NCBI GenBank assembly: GCA_038329895.1
Contig: JBBQNM010000101.1
Span: 1-5,234 of the forward strand
Direction: 5' to 3'
Origin: Mayfieldus sp038329895
GTDB lineage: Bacteria; Actinomycetota; Thermoleophilia; Solirubrobacterales; 70-9
DNA length: 5,234 nt
Positions 1-5,234 of this stretch are shown here, one piece after another. The notes beneath the pieces are model-generated. The model was not told the origin of the DNA and did no database searches. It saw nothing but the letters and a program-made list of their open reading frames with translations. Position numbers and translations under genes: made by a program. The number at the start of each line of letters is the position of its first letter. The stretch's first letter is position 1.

Positions 1-2
1 CA

Positions 3-863
3 GAGCTCCTGCAACGCGTCGGCTCGTTGGCGACCGTGGGGGTAATCGCTGCGGCCAGCGCCTACCTCCTGCACCACGCCCCACCACTCGCCAACCATGC
101 GCTGCTACCCATGACAGTCGCCGTGGGGCTGGCGACACTCGCCGCAGTCGCCGCAGGGCGGGCGGCCGCCGCTCGTCACCATCCCGCGCTGCCGATCGTC
201 GTCACCGCCGCCGGCGACCAAACCGAGGTGCGGCGCGCCGGCCGCGCGGATCTCCAGTTCAGCGCTTCTCTCCACGCCCGAGCACTTCCGCACGGATTCT
301 TCGTTGCCCTCGGCCCAGGCTTCCTGCGGGCGTATTACGCGACGTTCGTTGACTCACCTCACGCCGTAGCCCTCGTGGCCTCGATGCAAGGGCACCCGGT
401 AGGCGCCTTGGTCGGGGTGCTGCGTCCTCAGGCCCACCTCCGCCGGGTCCTTCGCCGGCGTGGGATTCGCCTCGTACTGCTCGGAGCAATGGCATTGCTC
501 AGCCGGCCCCGCTCTGGATGGCGCTTTGTGCGGACCCGTGTCGCCCATTACACGGGGGCGTGGCGACGCCATCGGAATACGGCGGAGCCGAAGCGCTCCA
601 ATCGAGCTGCGGCTGTGCTCAGCCATGTGGCGGTGGTGCCCGGGGCCCGGGGCGCGGGGGTGGGCTCGGTGCTCCTGTCGGCCTTTCTTGAGGAGATTCG
701 GATCGCGGGCATCGAGCGAGCGGTGGTCACCACTCTCGACGGCCCTGATGGAGCTGCCGACTTCTACCGCCGCCACGGATGGCGCGACGCCGGCATCCGA
801 AAAGACGTGGACGGCATCTGCATCAGGAGCTTTGCGATCGAGCTAAAGGAGGCGCAGCAGTGA
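3..863 (+). CDS. Membrane-anchored GNAT-family N-acetyltransferase, 5' end outside the window
   Basis: The frame is open to the left edge, so the gene probably starts upstream. A TTG at 27 is the first in-window start candidate but has no ribosome binding site before it. Numbering from that TTG, residues 1-46 contain two hydrophobic segments (about 4-16 and 27-44) that look like the last helices of a longer membrane region, possibly a fused transporter or flippase (inference). A GNAT domain follows from about residue 66. The acetyl-CoA pyrophosphate loop is seen as VPGARGAGVGS, with R208-G209-x-G211-V212-G213, and the C-terminal motif B as AADFYRRHGW (243-252). Between these parts lies a basic insertion with a hydrophobic patch (about 135-195), which I associate with envelope-linked GNATs. 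Such enzymes transfer an acyl group from acyl-CoA to an amine; the acceptor here is unknown. It overlaps the next gene by 4 nt, suggesting coupled translation. The GNAT call is firm, the N-terminal fusion less so. Confidence 0.82.
   Translation, partial: ELLQRVGSLATVGVIAAASAYLLHHAPPLANHALLPMTVAVGLATLAAVAAGRAAAARHHPALPIVVTAAGDQTEVRRAGRADLQFSASLHARALPHGFFVALGPGFLRAYYATFVDSPHAVALVASMQGHPVGALVGVLRPQAHLRRVLRRRGIRLVLLGAMALLSRPRSGWRFVRTRVAHYTGAWRRHRNTAEPKRSNRAAAVLSHVAVVPGARGAGVGSVLLSAFLEEIRIAGIERAVVTTLDGPDGAADFYRRHGWRDAGIRKDVDGICIRSFAIELKEAQQ
845..852 (+). promoter_or_regulatory. Strong Shine-Dalgarno fixing the GTG start of the lipoprotein gene
   Basis: AAAGGAGG lies 7 nt before the GTG at 860. 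It is near-complementary to the 16S 3' end and is the best ribosome binding site in the window. It decides the start at 860 over the ATG at 779 in the same frame, which would lie deep inside the GNAT gene and precede no signal sequence. Confidence 0.8.
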
Positions 864-1807
864 CCCGCGCTCTGGCTCTCATGGCGCTGGTGGGCGCGAC
901 GTCCGTCGCGGGCTGCCTGGGACTGGAGAACACAGGGCAAAGCGGCCACGAAGCCCTACCCTCTGCGCCGCCAAAGGTTCCTGCCTTCGAGCCCGTGTCT
1001 GTCGAGGAACAAGCGGGTGCGAAGCGAGTTGCCGCTCGTGTCGCGCAGAGGGCCCTGACCTATCCACGCGGAGCCACCCCGGAGGAGGTGGCCAGATCCC
1101 TGGTTGGGCCCAACGGGCGGATCGCCGGGCTGGCGAAGGCGCTGCGCCCGGCGGTTCGCCCCGGGGCTCGTTCCTGGGGACGGGTTGTCTATCCGCAGCT
1201 CTCCGGCCTTACCGCAACGACGCTGGGGACGATCGTCGTGGTCAGACAAGTAACCGAGGACGCCGACGGTCGCCGCCAGAGTTGGACCCGCGCCGTGGAC
1301 GTCCGCTTGCGCCGCTCGCATAGCCGTTGGACTCTTGACCGACTCGCTTCCGTCGGAGGGTCACCGGTCAAGCGGCCCGATCAGCTCTCCCAAGCCGCCC
1401 AGCGCGTGGTCGAGCATCCCAACATCGACCTGCCCGACTCGGCTCGCTGGGATATCTATCGCGGACGAGTCGACGAGTCGCTGCTGAGCGCCCTTGCCGA
1501 CGCCGCCGATCGCTACAGCCTCGCGATCAGCGTCTTCGCCAGCGGACACCCCGCGAACGTCTGGGCTACTACACGAACCAGTGCTCACACGGCAGGTCTG
1601 GCTGCCGACATCTACAAGGTTCAAGGACGTTTGGTGATCGAGCAACGCGAAGCGGACACCCCGGCATTCAACCTGACCAGGGAGCTCTTGAGCGGCGGCG
1701 CAATCCAGATCGGCAGCCCGTGGATCTTTGCGCCCGGGGGCAGCACGTCGTTCTCCGATGCGACTCATCAGGACCACATCCATCTGCAGCAAAGCGCCGC
1801 CGGCTGA
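860..1807 (+). CDS. Lipoprotein with C-terminal M15-like zinc DD-peptidase domain
   Basis: This 315-residue protein starts at GTG 860, behind a strong ribosome binding site. Residues 1-18 form a short signal peptide ending in the lipobox VAGC with the lipidated Cys19, so the protein is expected to be anchored outside the membrane. After a Pro-rich linker, residues of about 40-165 include beta-rich segments (around 104-161) that may form an NTF2-like domain (inference). The C-terminal part (about 185-315) shows the Hedgehog/DD-peptidase signature SAHTAGLAAD with His243 and Asp250, and HQDHIHL with His303, His306 and His308. These match the zinc ligands and catalytic His of M15 D-Ala-D-Ala carboxypeptidases such as the Streptomyces albus G type. 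The likely role is trimming peptidoglycan stem peptides or a related cell-wall substrate. An inactive or differently specific member is possible, since the fold signature alone does not prove activity. Its 4-nt overlap with the GNAT gene places both in one transcript. Confidence 0.8.
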   Translation: MTRALALMALVGATSVAGCLGLENTGQSGHEALPSAPPKVPAFEPVSVEEQAGAKRVAARVAQRALTYPRGATPEEVARSLVGPNGRIAGLAKALRPAVRPGARSWGRVVYPQLSGLTATTLGTIVVVRQVTEDADGRRQSWTRAVDVRLRRSHSRWTLDRLASVGGSPVKRPDQLSQAAQRVVEHPNIDLPDSARWDIYRGRVDESLLSALADAADRYSLAISVFASGHPANVWATTRTSAHTAGLAADIYKVQGRLVIEQREADTPAFNLTRELLSGGAIQIGSPWIFAPGGSTSFSDATHQDHIHLQQSAAG

Positions 1808-1835
1808 CGATCCGATGCGGGCGCGCGACGATTGC

Positions 1836-3353
1836 TCAGCGCTCGCTGGCATAGCCGAGGATCGATCGATCCACCAACCACTCGACCGGTGCCCGATCGT
1901 CGGTGTAGACGTCGCCGCCTGGGAGCCGCGGCGTCAGCCGCCCGGCCTCCCGTGCCGCGCGGCGGCGCAACTCTGGCGGCAGCAGCCGGGCCGCCTGGCG
2001 CATCCGCCAGGCGGATGCTGGCCCCTCGCTGGCCGTGAGCAGCGTGTTGACCGGCTGGATCGGGTCGCGTCGCACGGTCGGGAAGACGGCGGCCATGGTG
2101 CGCCCGAGGACCCGCTCCAGGTCGCTGTTGCCCTTTGGGTGGCCGACGTTCACGATCACCGTCCCACCGGGCGCTAGGTGGTCGCGCGTCAGCTCGAAGA
2201 ACTCGCGCGTGATCAGGTAGAAGGGGATGTAGGGCTGGCGATAGACGTCGACCATGATCGCGTCGTAACGGCGCTCATTGCGGGCAAGGAAGGGGCGCGC
2301 ATCCTCGGTGTAGGTACGCATGCGAGGGTTTCGCAGGTCGAAGAAACGGCGCCCTAGATCGGTCAGCTCGCCGTCGATTTCCACGGCGTCGAACCAGGTT
2401 TGTGGGAAGTAGTGCCCGTAGGCGCGGGCGACCGTCCCTGCGGCATTGCCGAGCATGAGGACGCGGCCGGGCGCCCTGCCGCTGGCACTAAACGGCAGCA
2501 CCAGGTAACCGTCCCAATAGTCGTCGGTGAGATAGCTGCCCCGCCTGTAGAGCGAATGCACCGCCTGGCCTTCGTTGAGTTCGAGCGCCCGATCGCCGTC
2601 GTCCTGCTCGACTACGCGAACGTACTGGTACGGGGTCTCGTCCTCGAACAGGACGCGACCGTCGCCGGCTGCCTTCACCGCCCCTACCGGGAGGGTCGCG
2701 ATCACAGCCAGGGCCGCCGGCAGCGGCGCAAAGCGCCAGCCGAGCCCCCAGACAGCCACCAGGGCGAGGGCCACGGCGAAGGCGAGGAAGGTCCGCTGGG
2801 TGCCGGCGAAGGGGATCAGCAGCAGCGCTGAGAGCATCGTGCCGACCAGCGAGCCCGCGGTCGAGACGGCGTAGAGGCGCCCCGCCACCTCGCCCGCGTG
2901 CTCGATGTCAGATACGGCGAGCCTGATCGCGTAGGGCGAGGCGGCGCCCAGCAGCATCACCGGAACCGACACCAGCACGAGCACGCCCAGCAGCGAGCCC
3001 ACGAACGCTCCGGCCTGGACCGACTCCAGCGCATCCACCGAGACCCGCAAGAAGGGCCGTGCCGCGAAGGGGACGATCGCGAACAGCATCGCGGCGCTCA
3101 TCACCACCAGGCAAAGCCCGCGCAGGTCCGGATGGCGGTCGGCGAAACGCCCTCCGAGCCAGTAGCCAACCGAGAGCGCCACGAGCACGACGCCAATCGT
3201 GTTCGCCCAGACAATCGTCGAGGCTCCAAAAAACGGCGCCAGCAGGCGCGCGGCGGCGATCTCGGCCCCGAGACTGGCCGACCCGACGACGAACACGAGG
3301 ACGAAAAGGAAGAAGCCGCTGGCGCTTCGGTTCGGTGCCTTGCTTGTGCGCAT
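1836..3353 (-). CDS. Multi-pass membrane protein with C-terminal spermidine-synthase-like (SAM-binding) domain
   Basis: I chose ATG at 3353 (505 residues); a GTG at 3380 would add nine residues. Neither has a clear ribosome binding site, and no further in-frame start was found just upstream. Numbering from the GTG, residues of about 21-235 form about seven hydrophobic helices of the transporter-like module that precedes many bacterial synthase-fusion proteins, including GAEIAAARLLAPFFGAS. Residues of about 245-505 resemble spermidine synthase: the N-terminal strands with LELNEGQAVHS, the nucleotide-binding loop VLMLGNAAGT (307-316), the acidic EID (334-336), TEDARPFL (358-365), VDVY (377-380) and a terminal TDDRAPVEW. 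The canonical DSTDP catalytic stretch of aminopropyltransferases is replaced by DVYRQP, so true spermidine synthesis is doubtful. The substrate is unknown. The gene is convergent with the lipoprotein gene (28 nt apart) and appears monocistronic. Confidence 0.85.
   Translation of the reverse strand: MRTSKAPNRSASGFFLFVLVFVVGSASLGAEIAAARLLAPFFGASTIVWANTIGVVLVALSVGYWLGGRFADRHPDLRGLCLVVMSAAMLFAIVPFAARPFLRVSVDALESVQAGAFVGSLLGVLVLVSVPVMLLGAASPYAIRLAVSDIEHAGEVAGRLYAVSTAGSLVGTMLSALLLIPFAGTQRTFLAFAVALALVAVWGLGWRFAPLPAALAVIATLPVGAVKAAGDGRVLFEDETPYQYVRVVEQDDGDRALELNEGQAVHSLYRRGSYLTDDYWDGYLVLPFSASGRAPGRVLMLGNAAGTVARAYGHYFPQTWFDAVEIDGELTDLGRRFFDLRNPRMRTYTEDARPFLARNERRYDAIMVDVYRQPYIPFYLITREFFELTRDHLAPGGTVIVNVGHPKGNSDLERVLGRTMAAVFPTVRRDPIQPVNTLLTASEGPASAWRMRQAARLLPPELRRRAAREAGRLTPRLPGGDVYTDDRAPVEWLVDRSILGYASER
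1991..2018. repeat. Two overlapping perfect inverted repeats inside the synthase-like gene
   Basis: CCGCCTGGCG (1991-2000) and CGCCAGGCGG (2005-2014) form a perfect 10-bp stem with a CATC loop. The second arm also takes part in another perfect palindrome, GCATCCGCC (2000-2008) and GGCGGATGC (2010-2018) around one base. The two hairpins exclude each other. They lie within the coding sequence for the stretch around SAWRMRQAAR near the C-terminus. Function is unknown; a pause or mRNA-decay element is possible, or a chance product of Arg/Ala codons in GC-rich DNA. Confidence 0.7.
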
Positions 3354-3377
3354 CGTTGGCTTGGTTCGGAGTTCGAG

Positions 3378-3436
3378 CACTGCGCGGGAGCCCGGCTTCG
3401 GGAATCGAAACTCACAAGCGGGACTCCTACGCAGTG
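3378..3436. repeat. Inverted repeat with nested stems upstream of the synthase-like gene
   Basis: CACTGCG (3378-3384) is perfectly complementary to CGCAGTG (3430-3436). Inside, GGAG (3387-3390) can pair with CTCC (3424-3427), and CCCG (3391-3394) with CGGG (3399-3402) over a GCTT loop. On the minus strand this would fold as a structured leader just before the ATG at 3353. The alternative GTG start (3380-3378) would sit within the stem, which is one reason to prefer the ATG. The element is 59 nt and does not form a tRNA cloverleaf. Its role is not known. Confidence 0.55.
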
Positions 3437-3682
3437 TAAGAGGGAGCGCTGGGATGCCCCCATGGCCGCATTCGCCGCGGTCTCTGCGGTGCGGATCCTC
3501 CTCGGCCTGGCGCTTTTACTGCGCCGCCCTGGCGAGCAAGTCAATCGCGAAGTCGCCCTCGAAATCGAGTGCGGCGCTGGCACTGACCTGGCGCGGCCTC
3601 GCCCTTTCTGCCGTGCTGACCGCTGCCTCAGAGCAGTTGTGGCAACTCCCCGTAGTAGCTGAGAGATTGAGCCCGGTTTTCG
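3381..3682. other. About 300 nt with no convincing gene
   Basis: This stretch lies between the divergent synthase-like gene and the tyrosinase remnant. A frame from ATG 3462 to the stop at 3660-3662 begins with AAVSAVRILLGLALLLRRP, which reads like a membrane helix, but then becomes Cys/Arg-rich and unlike a folded protein. A second frame from ATG 3454 has a plausible ribosome binding site (AGGGAG at 3441-3446) but an improbable composition and runs through the remnant in the wrong frame. A decayed small membrane-protein gene is possible but not shown. A small hairpin, AGTTG-TGG-CAACT, sits at 3635-3647. Otherwise I see nothing. Confidence 0.4.
3433..3438 (-). promoter_or_regulatory. Possible -10 box for the synthase-like gene
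   Basis: Read on the minus strand this is TACACT, a good match to the TAnnnT core of housekeeping -10 elements, about 80 nt before the ATG at 3353. The position for a -35 box, about 17 nt further upstream, holds only a G-rich stretch with no TTGAC-like match, so the call is weak. Confidence 0.2.
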
Positions 3683-3883
3683 TGCATGGCGGATGTCCGT
3701 CGCAACCAGAGTGCGCTCGGCAACGACGACTGGCAGCGCTTGATCGCGGCGATCGACGCGATCCGCAGGCCGTCGGCAAACAAGCCGCGCTACCAAGACT
3801 TCGTAGCGGTCCACCAGGCAGGGATGGACCCCGACCTAACCGAGCGGGCTCTTGAGGGTGGGGGCGCCAGAGTCGCTAGCTGA
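3683..3883 (+). pseudogene. Tyrosinase-family N-terminal remnant
   Basis: A frame of about 65 residues starts at ATG 3686 (or GTG 3683) and ends at the TGA at 3881-3883. Its first 48 residues resemble the start of the bacterial tyrosinase copper domain: VRRNQSAL, then WQRLIAAIDAI, then RYQDFVAVHQAGM. These parallel the VRKNQATL...RRFVAA...RYDAFVTTH pattern of Streptomyces tyrosinases as I recall it. His43 corresponds to the first CuA ligand. After MDP the similarity stops, and the remaining CuA and CuB histidines, including the usual PxxLPWHR stretch, are not seen in any plus frame downstream. Full tyrosinases are several times longer and oxidise phenols with two copper ions, so this piece cannot work as one. 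No convincing ribosome binding site precedes it. It is most likely the relic of a deleted gene; a short expressed peptide is a less likely alternative. Confidence 0.6.
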
Positions 3884-3885
3884 GG

Positions 3886-3900
3886 GAGGCTTCTCGCCTC
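3886..3900 (+). terminator. Small hairpin just after the tyrosinase remnant
   Basis: GAGGC (3886-3890) pairs with GCCTC (3896-3900) over a TTCTC loop, 2 nt after the remnant's TGA. Only a GGTT follows rather than a T-tract, so it is at best a weak terminator. A second modest stem, GGGG (3934-3937) with CCCC (3945-3948), lies further on. Confidence 0.25.
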
Positions 3901-3988
3901 GGTTGGCGCGGTAATCGCCGCAGCGCTGATCGCGGGGCCTTCGACCCCTACCGCTCTCAACCGCGCGCACTTCCTGAAGCGGCTTCTC

Positions 3989-4020
3989 TTATCTGAACAA
4001 TTGAGCGGATCTTCAGTTAA
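3989..4020. promoter_or_regulatory. Candidate ArsR/SmtB operator
   Basis: TTATCTGAA (3989-3997) and TTCAGTTAA (4012-4020) are inverted copies matching at 8 of 9 positions, separated by 14 nt that begin with the palindrome CAATTG. The core TCTGAACAATTGA resembles the TGAACA half-sites of SmtB-type operators. This AT-rich island in GC-rich DNA ends 12 nt before the GTG start of the repressor gene, the usual place for an autoregulated ArsR operator. The promoter itself is not clear. Binding of the adjacent repressor is inferred. Confidence 0.55.
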
Positions 4021-4032
4021 TCTGCAGGGACC

Positions 4033-4401
4033 GTGAGCCACGGCGGCCATTCGGATCCAGGTGAGCTGACGCGGGCGCCGCGTGCCGCACAGATCGCGGA
4101 GACGATGCAGGCCCTCGCCGCGCCCAGTCGACTTCGAATCTTGGGGCGCCTGCACGAGGGTTCGGCCTCGGTGGGTGAGCTGGCTGACGCGATCGCCATG
4201 GAGCCCTCCGCGGTCTCCCACCAATTGCGCGTCCTTCGACATCTCGGGCTCGTGGTCGGGCAGCGCGAGGGCCGCCAAGTCGTCTACGAGCTCTACGACG
4301 CTCATGTCGGCCAGATGCTCGAGGAGGCGATGTCTCACGTCGAGCACCTGCGGCTCGGCCTCGCCGACCAGGGTCGGAAGGCAGCGACGGCGCCGGCATG
4401 A
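4033..4401 (+). CDS. ArsR/SmtB-family metal-sensing repressor with alpha-5 site
   Basis: This 122-residue winged-helix repressor starts at GTG 4033; an in-frame stop at 4018-4020 excludes a longer form. The helix-turn-helix is clear: ALAAPSRLRIL (27-37), then ASVGELADAI and the recognition helix PSAVSHQLRVLRHLGLV (58-74), followed by the wing QREGRQVVYELY. In the last helix D89-x-H91 and H102-x-x-H105 reproduce the exact spacing of the alpha-5 metal site of CzrA and NmtR, and with E for the last His, SmtB. There is no Cys, so the arsenic or cadmium/lead alpha-3 type sites are absent. A dimer should bind the upstream palindrome and release it on binding zinc, or nickel/cobalt. His3 near the N-terminus recalls the extra ligand of NmtR. 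The gene overlaps the exporter gene by 4 nt (ATGA), so both are surely one operon. The only upstream AG-rich site, AGGGA at 4026-4030, is closer to the start than usual. Confidence 0.93.
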   Translation: MSHGGHSDPGELTRAPRAAQIAETMQALAAPSRLRILGRLHEGSASVGELADAIAMEPSAVSHQLRVLRHLGLVVGQREGRQVVYELYDAHVGQMLEEAMSHVEHLRLGLADQGRKAATAPA

Positions 4402-5222
4402 GCCGAGCCGAGCAGCTGCCCGACGAACGCCCCGCTCACGCACATTCCCACGGGGATGGTCATGGTCGCCACGGCCACTCGCACGGGCTGATTGACCCCT
4501 CCATCAAGCGCTCCCGCGAGGGTCTTCGCGTGGTCGGCGTCTCGCTCGCAATCTTGAGCGTCACGGCGGTCGTGCAGGGGGCGATCTACATCGCCACAGA
4601 CAGCATCGCGCTGCTGGCGGACCTGATCCACAACGCCGGCGATGCGCTCACCGCCGTCCCACTCGGCGCTGCCTTCCTGCTGCGTTCAGAACGCGCGGAG
4701 CGCGGCGCCGGCATGTTCGTTGTGCTCACGATCCTGGTCAGCGCAATCACCGCCGGCGTCTTCGCCATCGAGCGCATCGTGAATCCGTTGCCCCCCGAGC
4801 ACCTACTCGTCCTCGGGCTCGCCGGTGTCGTCGGCGTCCTTGGCAACGCCGTCGCCGCCCGGGTCCGCCTCGGCGGGGGTCGCCGGCTCAACAGCGCCGC
4901 TCTGATCGCGGACGGAAACCACGCCCGTGCCGATGCCTACGTGAGTCTCGCGGTCATCGCCAGCGCCGCCGCCGTTTGGGCGGGAGTTGACCTCGCCGAT
5001 CCACTGATCGGGCTCGGCATCACCCTCGTCATCCTCCGCATCACGTGGCACTCGTGGCAGACCGTGCGGGCCCCCCACGTGCCGGGCGCGATCCAGGCAT
5101 CGATCGCACCGAAGCCCGGCAACAATAGGGTCGAACCAGAGCCGCTTCCTCAGAGGCAATCGAACTCCTTAGACGGGCCCCCGGATAACAGGAAGAAGCC
5201 GGGCCCGACGCGCCCCGCCTAA
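4398..5222 (+). CDS. Cation diffusion facilitator (CDF) metal exporter, probably zinc, with atypical C-terminal tail
   Basis: This 274-residue inner-membrane metal/proton antiporter opens with a His-rich segment (seven His between residues 14 and 29, plus GLIDPSI) that probably binds metal in the cytoplasm. Six helices follow, at about 43-66, 69-95, 106-128, 135-157, 167-195 and 199-220. The transport site is complete: H78-x-x-x-D82 in helix 2 and H175-x-x-x-D179 in helix 5, the arrangement typical of Zn-type CDFs. Helix 6 ends in ILRITWHSWQTVR. The usual cytoplasmic metal-binding domain is absent, as in a short CDF subgroup. Instead residues 225-274 form a Pro/Asn/Arg-rich tail that looks like translated non-coding sequence and starts at a C6 run (5071-5076), so a frameshift or lost stop is possible. 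The start overlaps the repressor's stop; GGAAGG at 4376-4381 is far for a ribosome binding site, which favours translational coupling. It exports zinc or a related divalent metal under the repressor's control. Confidence 0.92.
   Translation: MSRAEQLPDERPAHAHSHGDGHGRHGHSHGLIDPSIKRSREGLRVVGVSLAILSVTAVVQGAIYIATDSIALLADLIHNAGDALTAVPLGAAFLLRSERAERGAGMFVVLTILVSAITAGVFAIERIVNPLPPEHLLVLGLAGVVGVLGNAVAARVRLGGGRRLNSAALIADGNHARADAYVSLAVIASAAAVWAGVDLADPLIGLGITLVILRITWHSWQTVRAPHVPGAIQASIAPKPGNNRVEPEPLPQRQSNSLDGPPDNRKKPGPTRPA
5174..5207 (+). terminator. Strong GC hairpin at the end of the exporter gene
   Basis: CGGGCCC (5174-5180) pairs with GGGCCCG (5201-5207), and after a CC bulge GG (5183-5184) pairs with CC (5199-5200), giving 9 pairs around a 14-nt A/G-rich loop. 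There is no T-tract. It lies inside the annotated reading frame, in the atypical tail, as expected if the ancestral gene ended earlier and this was its terminator (inference). Confidence 0.4.
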
Positions 5223-5234
5223 CCGCATGCGCTC

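Noticed and set aside
3378..3436. tRNA or tRNA fragment, suggested by a TTCGATT-like stretch and a 7-bp outer stem on the minus strand
   Set aside because: Only 59 nt long, no anticodon arm, and the expected T-arm stem does not pair.
2898..3662. Long plus-strand open frame antisense to the synthase-like gene
   Set aside because: It is the shadow of the minus-strand gene, rich in Arg/His/Gln with no recognisable domain. Only its last part (3462-3662) lies outside that gene, and this is noted as a weak membrane-helix-like remnant.
3516..3779. Minus-strand open frame of 87 residues in the gene-poor stretch
   Set aside because: No domain, no convincing start, Cys/Arg/Ser-rich sequence typical of a chance frame in GC-rich DNA.
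3454..3855. Possible plus-strand gene from ATG 3454 with an AGGGAG ribosome binding site
   Set aside because: The composition (Ser/Arg/Pro-rich) is unlike a folded protein, and it runs across the recognisable tyrosinase frame in a different frame.
4437..4488. Tandem DNA repeat in the exporter's N-terminal region
   Set aside because: It reflects coding of the His/Gly-rich metal-binding segment, with variable codons, and is not a true DNA repeat array.
5130..5175. tRNA 3'-end-like sequence (GGAGTTCGATT and GGTTCGACC on the minus strand) as a possible attachment site
   Set aside because: No cloverleaf or acceptor stem forms around either stretch, and there is no integrase or mobile gene in the window.

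Overview
The window is a GC-rich bacterial chromosome segment with GTG and possibly TTG starts, ATGA/GTGA gene overlaps and strong bias to G/C in third codon positions. This fits an actinobacterium. The protein style (a GNAT with envelope-type insertion, a Zn-CDF with its ArsR, a membrane-fused spermidine-synthase-like protein) resembles Thermoleophilia/Solirubrobacterales-type genomes, but that lineage is an inference and no rRNA or marker gene is present.

Layout. (1) Positions 3-1807, plus strand: a membrane-anchored GNAT acetyltransferase, cut by the left edge, overlaps by 4 nt a lipoprotein with a C-terminal zinc DD-peptidase (M15-like) signature. The two are probably co-translated and act at the cell envelope. 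(2) Positions 1836-3353 (or 3380), minus strand: a large membrane protein with a C-terminal spermidine-synthase-like SAM-binding domain, convergent with the lipoprotein gene. (3) Positions about 3381-4032: about 650 nt without an intact gene. It holds an inverted repeat upstream of the synthase-like gene, a short tyrosinase-family remnant (3683-3883), a small hairpin after it and a palindromic operator candidate. (4) Positions 4033-5222, plus strand: a metal-resistance pair made of an ArsR/SmtB repressor with a complete alpha-5 metal site and an overlapping CDF-family metal exporter with a His-rich N-terminus.

How the genes work together. The ArsR/CDF pair is a self-contained metal homeostasis module: the repressor probably binds the palindrome just upstream, and metal binding releases it so that the exporter is made. 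The GNAT and the lipoprotein probably belong to an envelope or polysaccharide cluster that continues to the left. The synthase-like gene is a stand-alone unit of unknown substrate.

I do not see a clearly new multi-gene system. The points most worth checking are the sensor's ligand set (alpha-5 site plus an NmtR-like N-terminal His), the odd proline-rich tail of the CDF protein after a C6 run, the tyrosinase remnant, and the missing canonical catalytic motif in the spermidine-synthase-like protein.
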